A model generated the notes under the pieces. That model was not told the origin of the DNA. It did not search any database and was given only the letters and a program-made list of their open reading frames with translations. From Chitinophagales bacterium (GTDB lineage: Bacteria; Bacteroidota; Bacteroidia; Chitinophagales; Chitinophagaceae): 64,000 nt of DNA. Location: the NCBI GenBank assembly GCA_015655015.1, contig JAATFV010000123.1:1-64000 (forward strand), given 5' to 3'. Position 1 is the first letter of the stretch. Each line of letters begins with the position of its first letter. Of this stretch, positions 1 through 8,146 are shown one piece after another. The translations under genes were made by a program, and so were the position numbers.

Positions 1-708
1 GTCTTTCTTTCCCCTGGTCATGATCTCCGAATAGAAACTATCGATCTTTACCCCGTTGCCTCCATGCGAATCGCCTACTACCAGGGCGGCGGCCGATCCA
101 TCTCCAAACAGGAGGCTGGAAGTGATATTGTCCGTGGAAGGTTCCTGCTGAAAATGGAGCGTGCATAATTCCGTGCAGACGATCAGCACTTTTGCCCCTG
201 CATCGGCGCGACAGAATGCATCTGCAATTTTTAAGGCATGCAGGGCGGCGTAACAACCCATAAAATTGACGGAAGTCCGAAAGACAGTCTTAGGCAGGTC
301 TATTAATTCCACCAGCTCCAGGTCCAGGCCGGGGGCGCTCATTCCTGTGCAGCTTACCGTGATGAGATGGGTAACCTCACGTGGGTTCATCCTGCCGGCC
401 AGGCATTGACGGATCGCATCCAATGACAGGGGAGCGGCATATCTGTGGTACCATAACATCCGTTGCTCCAGGGAGGGGAATGGCTCCAGATTTTCGGTAG
501 GAGGATAGAACTTCCAATCCCGTGCGGGCCGGCTATAATCAGAAATAACGGAGTACCGGGTCTGAATACCGCTTTGATGATAAAGGAACTTCAATTTCCT
601 CCTATCCTCGTCATTAAGTGCATAAATATGCTGCATAAATGGCAGGATAGCGTCCTGTGGATGCGCGAATGGAGGAACAGCCGTACCGATGGAAATAATT
701 TTGCTCAA
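1..708 (-). CDS. Type III polyketide synthase (chalcone/stilbene synthase family), N-terminal part
   Basis: The visible 236 codons form the N-terminal half of a type III polyketide synthase; the C-terminal half, including the catalytic His and Asn, lies beyond the left edge. Seen directly: ISIGTAVPPF at the N-terminus, CTGMSAPGLD near residue 120, and the nucleophile motif FMGCYAALHA with the cysteine near residue 152, then LLFGDGSAAALV. Family enzymes condense malonyl-CoA units onto an acyl-CoA starter to make pyrones, resorcinols or phloroglucinols. No ATG exists at the expected N-terminus; TTG at 706-708 gives LSKIISIGTAVPPF and is the likely start, although ATG about 22 codons later cannot be excluded. 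It follows the UbiA gene by 127 bp on the same strand, which suggests its product is prenylated. The product is unknown. Confidence 0.88.
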   Translation of the reverse strand, partial: MSKIISIGTAVPPFAHPQDAILPFMQHIYALNDEDRRKLKFLYHQSGIQTRYSVISDYSRPARDWKFYPPTENLEPFPSLEQRMLWYHRYAAPLSLDAIRQCLAGRMNPREVTHLITVSCTGMSAPGLDLELVELIDLPKTVFRTSVNFMGCYAALHALKIADAFCRADAGAKVLIVCTELCTLHFQQEPSTDNITSSLLFGDGSAAALVVGDSHGGNGVKIDSFYSEIMTRGKKD

Positions 709-835
709 AATGAATATGCTTAAAAGAATACTTGAACGATATACGGATTATTCTCCTGCAAAGATGGGACCATGCCCGGGACATTTGCCGGCCGGCAATT
801 ATTGCCCGGCCAGTGAGGAGCCCGCCAACCCCGGC

Positions 836-1693
836 TCAACCCATCACCAGCACAGCAATAAACCCCGCATTGGTGCATACGGAAGCCAGCAGGTTCATCC
901 GCATGGTATTTTTAAAATTAGCCTGCTCCGGATCTTTCCACACTTTTACGGCCCATATAACAAAGTAAACGAGGACAGGCAGCATGCAGGTTGCCAGCAC
1001 AAAAAATTCTCTTACCTGGTAAGTAAAAAGGAAGTAATGCGCCAGCAGCGTAAATGCCAGACTATAGATAATACCGGTGAAAACAAAACTCCCTCTGTAT
1101 CCCAGGAGCAGGCTCATGGTCCTGACTCCGTCTTTCCGGTCTGCCTCATGCTGGTACAATTGGGTCAAAGGGTAAAAGCCCCCGATCAGCAGAGAGCTGG
1201 CGATCATCGCTTCCACAGGTACATCCAGGGATTGGTGTAAATGACTGCCATGGTACACCAGGAAAAAGACGAGGGCCCCCTGACAAATGATCACGGTCAG
1301 ATAACCGGCGACAGGATATTTTTTAAGACGGATCCCCCGGTAACTATAGGCCCTGGACGCCAGGATATAACAGGCAAGACCCGCTGCAAACCTGCTGCTG
1401 ATCCAGGCGCCCAGCAGCAGGGCCAGCAGATCCATCCCTACCGTCAGCCGGAAAAGCTGCCGGGTGGGGGGTAAGGGATGTTCCAATCCCCCGATAGGAG
1501 AGGTGTCGCGATCCATATAGCTATTATAGCCATTACTGGCCGGATAGACCAGTACATGCAGGATAAAGAATACCAGCAAGGCCTTTCCGGGGTCTTTATA
1601 AACTACCTGGCCCAGGGCAAACCAATAGACAGGCATCAGGAAGAAGGAAAAAGGAAGCCGCAGCAGCTGTAAAGTGGATCTTTGCAATTTCAT
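836..1693 (-). CDS. UbiA-family prenyltransferase
   Basis: A 285-residue, very hydrophobic protein with about eight predicted membrane segments. It carries the two Asp-rich motifs of the UbiA superfamily: N57-x3-D61-R-D63 (NSYMDRD) after the second membrane segment, and the DRKD motif at residues 185-188, plus AYSYRGIRLKK near residue 115, which matches the conserved loop around the polyprenyl pocket. The family transfers a prenyl group from a prenyl diphosphate to an aromatic or other acceptor inside the membrane. The first motif is not the canonical NDxxD, so it is not confidently UbiA, MenA or the heme O synthase. Its start overlaps the stop of the upstream gene by 4 bp (ATGA), and a type III PKS follows, so a polyketide phenol is a plausible acceptor (inference). 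Confidence 0.85.
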   Translation of the reverse strand: MKLQRSTLQLLRLPFSFFLMPVYWFALGQVVYKDPGKALLVFFILHVLVYPASNGYNSYMDRDTSPIGGLEHPLPPTRQLFRLTVGMDLLALLLGAWISSRFAAGLACYILASRAYSYRGIRLKKYPVAGYLTVIICQGALVFFLVYHGSHLHQSLDVPVEAMIASSLLIGGFYPLTQLYQHEADRKDGVRTMSLLLGYRGSFVFTGIIYSLAFTLLAHYFLFTYQVREFFVLATCMLPVLVYFVIWAVKVWKDPEQANFKNTMRMNLLASVCTNAGFIAVLVMG

Positions 1694-2931
1694 GACAGAG
1701 CAGGGGTTTCCATGAACGGGGCGGGTTTATAACGCAGCGAGAGCTGTTCATAGAGGATCTTACACCAGATCACTACCGGCATAACAGCCTTGATGCCGTA
1801 GGGTTTTACGAACTCGCTTCGTATATGGGACGGCACCAGGTCCGATACGGACATGGAAATGAGAAAAAAGGCCATTATAAGCAGCACCAGGTTGAGGCGG
1901 TCCCGTTTTTGGAAGAAATACCAGATGCCGATCCCGGCGGTAGCAATGACGAAAGTGGGTGACTCTGCCTTATGATTGAAGATGATGATCCACAGGAGCA
2001 CCGAAGACAGGTACATGAGCCGGAAAGCATAGTCTTTGTATTGACGGATATGGATGAGGGGTAGAAGGAATAAAAGAAGGCCGGCCAGGGCCACCGCATT
2101 TTTTGAAACAGTCAGGTGCAGCCAGCTTTCCATCAATCCCATTACGGATAGTCCTACGGACGCGGAACGGTCATCCAATAGCAGGTGCAGCCAGCTCCCG
2201 TAGAGAAAACCCAATTGATGAGGTCCTGTCACCACTACCGGCAGGATAGCCAGCAAGACCATCCAGAAGACCGACCAGCCTATCAGCCTGAACTTGCCCG
2301 GGTAGAAAAGATAGAAGATAAAGGCCAGGGCGCCGAAGATCTTGATATAAAAAGAGAGGGCAATGCAAAGGGCCGAAAGAAAGTATTTCGATCGTTCGGC
2401 GAGTGCAAAGGCCAGCACGATCAGCCCTGCCATCAGGCCATTGCTTTGTGTATTTTGTATGGAGTTCAATAATTCCAGCAAGCAGAACAGCAGGATCCAG
2501 CTTTTCTTTTTATCGCTCAGCCCCGGCAGCAGGCGGATGCCGGCGAACAGGCAGAGCGAATTGATCAGGTTCCATAACACAAGGCCAATGGCATCCGGCA
2601 TCCAGGACAGAAAACCGAAAAACAGCGCAAAGGTCGGGCTGTATTTATAAAGGTCCCAATGATCATCGGGGAAGAGCTGGTAGATATCCTTTCCCTGTAC
2701 CAGGTGAAAAAAGGAATATTTAAAGATCACGTAGTTATTGTAGTGAGTATAAGCCCGCACACCGGGGATATACACTTTATCATGACCCAGCAGGCCCTGT
2801 GCGGCGGCTATTACGGAGATCAGTACATAGGCAAAAAAGACAATGGAGAGACTTTTCGAATTCCAGATACGCTCCCATCCGTTCAAGTGGGCGTTGTTTA
2901 ACTCATGGCTCCTGACGCTGGTTTCTTTCAT
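1690..2931 (-). CDS. GT87/DUF2029-family polytopic membrane glycosyltransferase
   Basis: A 413-residue protein made almost entirely of membrane helices, with a periplasmic loop after the first helix holding the DLYKYSP motif (about residues 92-98) that is typical of the GT87/DUF2029 family (mycobacterial PimE-like polyprenyl-phosphate mannose-dependent transferases). These GT-C fold enzymes use polyprenol-linked sugars on the outer face of the membrane. It is the first gene of a three-gene minus-strand operon and overlaps the UbiA gene by 4 bp, so translation is probably coupled. Its role beside a prenyltransferase and a type III PKS is not known; glycosylation of a prenylated polyketide lipid is one inference. 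ATG start; the leader contains TATACGTATA about 15 bp upstream. Confidence 0.75.
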   Translation of the reverse strand: MKETSVRSHELNNAHLNGWERIWNSKSLSIVFFAYVLISVIAAAQGLLGHDKVYIPGVRAYTHYNNYVIFKYSFFHLVQGKDIYQLFPDDHWDLYKYSPTFALFFGFLSWMPDAIGLVLWNLINSLCLFAGIRLLPGLSDKKKSWILLFCLLELLNSIQNTQSNGLMAGLIVLAFALAERSKYFLSALCIALSFYIKIFGALAFIFYLFYPGKFRLIGWSVFWMVLLAILPVVVTGPHQLGFLYGSWLHLLLDDRSASVGLSVMGLMESWLHLTVSKNAVALAGLLLFLLPLIHIRQYKDYAFRLMYLSSVLLWIIIFNHKAESPTFVIATAGIGIWYFFQKRDRLNLVLLIMAFFLISMSVSDLVPSHIRSEFVKPYGIKAVMPVVIWCKILYEQLSLRYKPAPFMETPALS

Positions 2932-3047
2932 TTCTTTTTTTTATACGTATAAGAATCTTCCGGATTTATTACTCTCATTTAAGGGTGGGGTTCTTCCCCT
3001 TAAGGAGACTGTGGTTTTTCCCCTTTTAGAAGGCCTGCGCCCGGGTT

Positions 3048-3075
3048 CCTCCTCCTTTAGGGGGCTAGGGAGCGT
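3048..3075. repeat. CCTTTAGGGGGCTAGGG palindromic repeat at chitinase stop
   Basis: A copy of the CC(C)TTTAGGGGG-CTxGGG element seen at several other places in this window (about 8931, 17287, 46453 and 46553). Here it overlaps the end of the GH19 chitinase gene, and the CTAG within it supplies the chitinase TAG stop codon. A related G/C-rich stretch, GGGTGGGG and CCCCTTAAGG, lies at 2985-3008. Confidence 0.5.
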
Positions 3076-3871
3076 AAGGCGCCATATCCGCACAATCACA
3101 ATCTTTTTCTACCGTTACCCGCAACAGGGTTGCCATGTATTTATAAAAGGCGATCCGTTCTTCCCGCTGCTCTTTCGCCACAGGACTATTCGTATTGCAT
3201 TCGAGCCCGCCATTGATAATATTAATGGTCATGCCAAAGCCTGGCCGCCGCCGCAGACGCAGATCTTCGGGCGTTGGCTTCCATTTGCCGCATACTACAT
3301 CATGGCAGGAAGGTTTGGGAGGCTGCGGCTTCATCCAGAACCAGAGTGCCGTCCTGAAAGCGATCACTCCATCCTGGCTCACCAGCTCAGGTTTGGCCAG
3401 CAACGGCAATCCCAGCTCTTTCCCGGCAAGGCCATAATTGTAGGCATAGGTCAGCTGCAGAGGGCCGCGGCCATAATAGGATTTGCCCGGTGCGGGCTTA
3501 TAGGGGCTGGTTCCCCCCGTATTATATACGGTGCAATGGCCATCGAGACAGGCCTGTTCTTCTGTGTAATAAAGCCCCCAGCCATAAGGCGCCTCTGGCC
3601 TGCTATTCGCCGTTTCATGGGCGATATGGGCGAAAAAAGCGATTAATTCCCTTTTCCGTACGGAAGGATCTCCCTCTGCTGCAAATAAAGGGAAGCTGGC
3701 CGCGGCTTTTACAAGGGCCTCGTAGGTGTAAATAATGTGATGGTGGGGAAATAATTTTTCGTACTGGTCTTTGCTGAGCAGGGATGAAAGAGTGTGATCT
3801 TCCCGCTGGCGGGAGAGGCCGGTGAGTCCACCGGTCAGGAGTCCAGCTAACAATAAAAAGTAAAGCCGCAT
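3065..3871 (-). CDS. Secreted family GH19 chitinase
   Basis: A 268-residue protein with an N-terminal signal peptide (MRLYFLLLAGLLTGG, cleaved near residue 18-22). The mature domain is a glycoside hydrolase family 19 chitinase: AFFAHIAHETANS contains the general-acid glutamate (E86), YYTEEQ at about 101-106 holds the second catalytic glutamate, and YYGRGPLQLTY and INIINGG are the usual substrate-cleft motifs. It should hydrolyse beta-1,4-GlcNAc polymers by inversion, outside the cytoplasm. No chitin-binding module or T9SS tail is visible. It stands alone, with 133 bp before the next operon. Its last codons and stop lie inside a palindromic repeat, so the original C-terminus may have differed slightly. 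ATG start. Confidence 0.9.
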   Translation of the reverse strand: MRLYFLLLAGLLTGGLTGLSRQREDHTLSSLLSKDQYEKLFPHHHIIYTYEALVKAAASFPLFAAEGDPSVRKRELIAFFAHIAHETANSRPEAPYGWGLYYTEEQACLDGHCTVYNTGGTSPYKPAPGKSYYGRGPLQLTYAYNYGLAGKELGLPLLAKPELVSQDGVIAFRTALWFWMKPQPPKPSCHDVVCGKWKPTPEDLRLRRRPGFGMTINIINGGLECNTNSPVAKEQREERIAFYKYMATLLRVTVEKDCDCADMAPYAP

Positions 3872-3968
3872 AGTTCGCCCTAAGGTAGCTAAAAAAAATA
3901 TACCAACCTTGGACTGAACCCTGCGGCTTCCCTGCTCATCTATTTATGATCCGTTTCTTTTATCTGCG

Positions 3969-4045
3969 CATCATTCCTGCAGCTCTGCTCCTCCTTTCTG
4001 CACGTCTGTTCATCATTCCTGCAGCTGTATTCATCATTCCTGCAG
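3969..4045. repeat. Three copies of CATCATTCCTGCAG
   Basis: The 14-mer CATCATTCCTGCAG occurs at 3969-3982, 4011-4024 and 4032-4045, the last two 21 bp apart. The block lies just downstream of the helicase stop, between that gene and the chitinase. It contains no convincing gene; its role is unknown. Confidence 0.7.
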
Positions 4046-4065
4046 TCGGATCCCGATCGCTGCTC

Positions 4066-5754
4066 TTACCATTTCTCGTCCCCGGACATCTGGTTGAGGG
4101 GATTGACGGGGAAGGGGAGAGCGGATCCTGACGGGTTGTCTGCTGTTTGCTGTTGTGGAACACGCAGGGGCTCCAGTGGTTTAAATTCCGGGTTTGGACG
4201 CGGGCGCTTCACCTCCGGCCTTTTCCTGGACTCGGCAGGCGGCTGTTCCTGCTGAACAGGTGCTTTTCTTTTCGCTTCCAGGTCCCGCTGTTCCATCTGT
4301 TCGATCCCGATCTTTTCCCGAACCTCTCCATTACGGACAGGAGCCTGGCCAGGACGCTGAGCCTGATCATTCCGTTGATTGTCGGGGGCGGGATTGCGCC
4401 GGTTACCATTTCCCGATACGCCGCCATTGCGTTGTTGAGGAGGTCTTTCCCTGCGTTCGCCGCCGGATGACCTGCGATCGCCGCCGGATCCGTTATTACG
4501 GCCGGAACCGGACGAGCCGTTCCTGCCACTGCCACCCGATCCGCCGCTACCCGATCTGCCTGAACCGGCAGCTACGGGAGCCCTGTAGGACAGAGAGGCA
4601 TGCATTACATGGGGATGGTCTTCTACTACCGGTACGGTACGGCCGATCAGCTTTTCGATATCCCGGAGGAATTCTTTTTCTTCCGCGTCGCAAAAGGATA
4701 AGGCAATGCCGCTGGCGCCTGCCCGTCCCGTTCTGCCTATACGATGTACGTATGTTTCAGGTACATTGGGTAATTCGTAATTGATTACATGCGTCAGCTC
4801 GTCGATATCGATACCCCTGGCGGCGATATCCGTTGCAACGAGAATTCTTGTCTGACGGCTTTTAAAATTCAGGAGCGCACGCTGGCGGGCATTCTGCGAT
4901 TTATTACCGTGGATGGCCTCGGCGCGTATACCTGCACGAACAAGTCCCTGCGCTATTTTATCGGCGCCGTGTTTGGTGCGGGCGAATACGAGCGCAGTAG
5001 GGATATGGTGGGTATTCAATACATGCAGCAGCAGCGACCGTTTGTCCTGTCTTTCTACAAAATACATCGATTGCTGAATGGTCTCTGCCGTAGTGGAGGC
5101 CGGGGTGACTTCGACTTTAGACGGATTTACAAGGATGGTATTAGCCAGCTTTTGTATTTCCGGGGGCATGGTGGCGGAGAAGAACAGCGTCTGCCTTTTT
5201 TGAGGGAGACGGGTGATGATCTTTTTGACATCATGTACAAAACCCATGTCCAGCATCCTGTCTGCTTCGTCCAGGACGAAGAACTGGATGTCACGTAAGC
5301 TTATATGACGTTGATCGATCAGGTCCAGCAGTCTGCCCGGTGTGGCTACCAGGATGTCTATCCCTCTTTGCAGGGCCTGTACCTGGGAATGTTGCGGGAC
5401 GCCGCCAAAAATGACCAGGTGTTTCATCCCGGTATATTTTCCGTATGCTGCAAAACTTTCATCGATCTGGATGGCCAGCTCGCGGGTAGGAGTTAAGATC
5501 AGCGCTTTTATAGGGCGCAGGCTGCGTACTCCGGTAGTTTCCTTTATTCCGGCTGCATCTTCGCAGAGGAGCTGTAACAGGGGAATGGCAAAGGCTGCTG
5601 TTTTGCCTGTGCCTGTTTGGGCACAGCCCAGCAGGTCTTTTCGGGCGAGGACAATCGGTATGGATTGTTCCTGGATAGGAGTGGGCGTGGTATAGCCCTC
5701 GTCATTTAAAGCCTTTAATAAAGGCTCAATGAGCTTGAGATTAGAAAATGACAA
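4066..5754 (-). CDS. DEAD-box ATP-dependent RNA helicase, RhlE-like
   Basis: A 562-residue helicase. The core (about residues 1-380) has all family motifs in order: Q motif [11 protein letters not shown], Walker A AQTGTGKT (45-52), [13 protein letters not shown], the DEAD box ([11 protein letters not shown]), [24 protein letters not shown] and [10 protein letters not shown]. Such enzymes unwind short RNA duplexes during ribosome assembly, RNA decay and cold adaptation. The C-terminal 170 residues are low complexity: a Gly/Ser/Arg-rich tract followed by a Pro/Arg/Gln-rich tail, which probably binds RNA and is disordered. It is transcribed alone after a 640-bp non-coding region, so it may have a long leader. 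ATG start at 5752-5754. The exact subfamily is inferred from the RhlE-like core. Confidence 0.92.
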   Translation of the reverse strand: MSFSNLKLIEPLLKALNDEGYTTPTPIQEQSIPIVLARKDLLGCAQTGTGKTAAFAIPLLQLLCEDAAGIKETTGVRSLRPIKALILTPTRELAIQIDESFAAYGKYTGMKHLVIFGGVPQHSQVQALQRGIDILVATPGRLLDLIDQRHISLRDIQFFVLDEADRMLDMGFVHDVKKIITRLPQKRQTLFFSATMPPEIQKLANTILVNPSKVEVTPASTTAETIQQSMYFVERQDKRSLLLHVLNTHHIPTALVFARTKHGADKIAQGLVRAGIRAEAIHGNKSQNARQRALLNFKSRQTRILVATDIAARGIDIDELTHVINYELPNVPETYVHRIGRTGRAGASGIALSFCDAEEKEFLRDIEKLIGRTVPVVEDHPHVMHASLSYRAPVAAGSGRSGSGGSGGSGRNGSSGSGRNNGSGGDRRSSGGERRERPPQQRNGGVSGNGNRRNPAPDNQRNDQAQRPGQAPVRNGEVREKIGIEQMEQRDLEAKRKAPVQQEQPPAESRKRPEVKRPRPNPEFKPLEPLRVPQQQTADNPSGSALPFPVNPLNQMSGDEKW

Positions 5755-5996
5755 TTGTTAAATATTTAGATTGAAAAAAGCCTGTCTACTCATCAATATC
5801 CTTCAGGAGTTATACAGAAGGTTGTCACGAAAGTTGATAGAAAGGAGTATATAACGAGAGCGAAATTACACATTATTTATGAAATAGACTAATAAAAATA
5901 AAGGAGGACTTTCCTGGTGTCAAACGGGCAGGTTGACCGGGAAAAAATTTTTTAAAAAAATAGTGGGCCAATTAGGCCGCATTTTAAAAATTATCC

Positions 5997-6004
5997 TATA
6001 TTTG
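5997..6004 (+). promoter_or_regulatory. TATATTTG, Bacteroidota -7 promoter box
   Basis: Matches the Bacteroidota consensus TAnnTTTG exactly. The expected transcription start, about 5-8 bp downstream, coincides with the first base of a 14-bp stem at 6011, and no protein gene follows on this strand. Confidence 0.5.
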
Positions 6005-6010
6005 TTCTCG

Positions 6011-6077
6011 TTATCGGTTGCTGGTACACCGATCATCTGGTTAAGGCTTTTAAATGATGGAACCAGCAATCCGATAA
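6011..6077 (+). ncRNA. Candidate small structured RNA
   Basis: The segment 6011-6024 (TTATCGGTTGCTGG) is complementary to 6063-6077 (CCAGCAATCCGATAA) over 14 bp with one bulged A. Between them, ATCAT/ATGAT and TTAA/TTAA can pair, giving one long rod with an internal bubble. The stem begins 7 bp after a TAnnTTTG box, as expected for the 5' end of a transcript. A 6S-like RNA is one possibility; another is a helicase-region regulatory RNA read from either strand. No family assignment is possible from sequence alone. Confidence 0.38.
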
Positions 6078-6279
6078 ATAATTTTCAGCGGGAGGTAATT
6101 CAAGCCTGCCGTTATATAATACCTGAAATCATAATTACAGAATCCCGGTCAGCTTTTCCCAAAGGAGGGATGTTTCAGTAATTTCCTGATAAAATAATAG
6201 TGAGACTTAAACTTTGGTTGGAATAGCAAGGACACAGTTCTAAAGGCCGGTGTGTCTACACAAGGCCTAAAGGATAAGG

Positions 6280-6312
6280 TTTAAAAAGCCGGCTCATATC
6301 TATGAGCCGGCT
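6280..6312 (-). terminator. Rho-independent terminator of the E2 gene
   Basis: AGCCGGCTCATA (6287-6298) and TATGAGCCGGCT (6301-6312) are perfect inverted copies. Read on the minus strand, the hairpin is followed by TTTTTAAAC, so it terminates transcription coming from the E2 gene that ends at 6398. Confidence 0.85.
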
Positions 6313-6397
6313 CTTGTGTGTGCGTTCAGTCCGCTTTATGTATTTAGATCGGGGATCCGGCGACCCGGGCTTCCGATCAATTTTTTATCGTAATTCC

Positions 6398-8083
6398 TCA
6401 GATCAGCATTCTCAACGGCTCTTCCAGCAATCCCTTCAGCGTTTGAAGGAATGCAGAGCCGGTAGCCCCATCCACTACCCGGTGGTCACAGCTCAAAGTC
6501 AATTTCATGACGTTGCCCGGAACAACGGCTCCATTTTTTACGACAGGGATATTTTGAATAGCGCTTACCGCCAGGATACAGGCATCCGGCGGATTAATGA
6601 TCGCCGTGAACTCATCAACGCCGAACATTCCCAGATTGGAAATGGTGAACGTGCTGCCTTCCCAATCTGCCGGCTGCAATTTTTTATTTTTTGCCCGCTG
6701 TGCAAAATCCTTCACTTCGACAGAGATCTGGGATAATGTTTTTGTATCGGCAAATCGAACTACCGGTACTAACAATCCGTCTTCCACAGCAACAGCGACA
6801 CCTATATTCACATGATGATTGATCCGTATTTTATCTCCCAACCAGCTGCTGTTCACGGCCGGATGCTGTTTTAAGGCTACAGCGACCGCTTTCAGCACAA
6901 TATCATTGAAAGAGATCTTAACAGGAGATACCTCATTCAGCTTCGCCCTGCTTTCCACTGCCTTGTCCATATCGATCGACATGGTAACATAGAAATGCGG
7001 AGCAGAGAATTTGCTTTCTGCCAGGCGTTTGGCGATCACTTTGCGCATCTGCGATACAGGAACTTCCTCAAAGCTGACTTGTCCCGCAGCCGCAGCCGGC
7101 ACCGTCGTTCTGGAAGACCCTGTCTGCTGGGCGGAGGATGTGGTGCTTGCTGCACCCGGGACATAGCTGTCTACATCTTTCTTTACGATCCTTCCATTAT
7201 CACCGCTGCCGGGCACTCTGGAAATATCGATCCCCTTTTCAGCGGCTAATTTTTTAGCCAAAGGAGAAGCTTTTATCCTGCCATCGGCGCTGACGGAAAG
7301 ACCATGGCCTTCGGATCCGCCTGTGGTTGCCGGCGCAACAGCCTGTGCCGCAGGTTGCGCGGCTGTCGCGGCCGCTGCTGGCTGGCCGGCGGCTGCCGGA
7401 GCGCCTCCTTTATTAGCCGCGCTGGCGATGATCTTGGGCAGATTTACTTTCGAGGCATCCCCGATCACAGCGAGCAGGTCATTTACGGCGATCTTTTCTC
7501 CTTTCTGTGCTCCGATATGTAATAATGTTCCTTCTTTATAGCTCTCTAATTCCATCGTAGCCTTGTCTGTCTCGATATCGGCCAGGATATCTCCTTTTTT
7601 AACGGGATCGCCCACTTTCTTGTGCCAGTCCGCAATGACTCCTTCGGTCATTGTATCGCTGAGCCGGGGCATTAAGATCACCGACTCTTCTTTGGAGAGG
7701 TCCAGTCCCCCTCCGGCGGGGGCCGGCTGGGCGGCAGCCGGCTGACCGGCGCTCGTTGGGGCGGCAACAGGAGCTGCCGCTGCATTTGCCTGTGGCGCGG
7801 CAGCCGCAGCGCCGCCCCCCCTGACAAGGGCCGTAATATCTTCTCCCGCGGCGCCGATAATGGCCAGCAGGTCATTCACCTGTATCTTTCCGCCTTTATC
7901 CGTTCCTACATATAATAAAGTACCGTCCTTGTAACTTTCCAGGTCCATAGTAGCCTTGTCCGTTTCTACCTCCGCCAGCAATTCTCCCTTTTTAACGGGA
8001 TCGCCCACTTTTTTATGCCAGGCGGCAATAACTCCTTCGGTCATAGTGTCACTCAATCGGGGCATCAAAATAACTTCAGCCAT
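6398..8083 (-). CDS. pdhC: Pyruvate dehydrogenase E2, dihydrolipoyllysine acetyltransferase, two lipoyl domains
   Basis: A 561-residue E2 acyltransferase. There are two N-terminal lipoyl domains with attachment lysines in ETDKATM at K43 and K174, each beginning MPRLSDTMTEG, joined by Ala/Pro-rich flexible linkers. A peripheral subunit-binding domain follows (KASPLAKKLAAEKGID, about residues 273-315), then the catalytic domain with the DHRVVDGA active-site motif near residue 537. It moves acetyl groups from the lipoyl arm to CoA in the pyruvate dehydrogenase complex; E1 and E3 are not in this window. The MPRLSDTM signature favours pyruvate over 2-oxoglutarate or branched-chain substrates. It is separated by 63 bp from the polysaccharide synthase upstream and ends at a strong terminator. 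ATG start. Confidence 0.94.
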   Translation of the reverse strand: MAEVILMPRLSDTMTEGVIAAWHKKVGDPVKKGELLAEVETDKATMDLESYKDGTLLYVGTDKGGKIQVNDLLAIIGAAGEDITALVRGGGAAAAAPQANAAAAPVAAPTSAGQPAAAQPAPAGGGLDLSKEESVILMPRLSDTMTEGVIADWHKKVGDPVKKGDILADIETDKATMELESYKEGTLLHIGAQKGEKIAVNDLLAVIGDASKVNLPKIIASAANKGGAPAAAGQPAAAATAAQPAAQAVAPATTGGSEGHGLSVSADGRIKASPLAKKLAAEKGIDISRVPGSGDNGRIVKKDVDSYVPGAASTTSSAQQTGSSRTTVPAAAAGQVSFEEVPVSQMRKVIAKRLAESKFSAPHFYVTMSIDMDKAVESRAKLNEVSPVKISFNDIVLKAVAVALKQHPAVNSSWLGDKIRINHHVNIGVAVAVEDGLLVPVVRFADTKTLSQISVEVKDFAQRAKNKKLQPADWEGSTFTISNLGMFGVDEFTAIINPPDACILAVSAIQNIPVVKNGAVVPGNVMKLTLSCDHRVVDGATGSAFLQTLKGLLEEPLRMLI

Positions 8084-8146
8084 AGCGCAGTCTTATTTAG
8101 AATAGATGATTTTTAATTGAGCCGTGAAGGTAGGAATTTTTTGGCT

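Larger units (their letters stand above)
5755..6286. other. Long non-coding interval between pdhC and the helicase
   Basis: No convincing gene. An 82-codon TTG-initiated frame at 5933-6181 has no recognisable family features. The interval is AT-rich and holds a TATATTTG promoter-like box followed by a folded segment (described separately), a second imperfect hairpin at about 6083-6135 (TTTCAG...CTGAAA enclosing CGGGAGG...CCTGCCG), and AAGGAGG at 5901-5907 with no open frame behind it. Confidence 0.6.

Noticed and set aside
3946-4131. Small hydrophobic protein on the plus strand past the helicase
   Set aside because: Its hydrophobic look comes from the CATCATTCCTGCAG repeats, and it overlaps the helicase 3' end.
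5933-6181. 82-codon TTG-started frame in the non-coding region
   Set aside because: No family features, runs across the candidate RNA hairpin, and the AAGGAGG upstream is too far away and not followed by a usable start.
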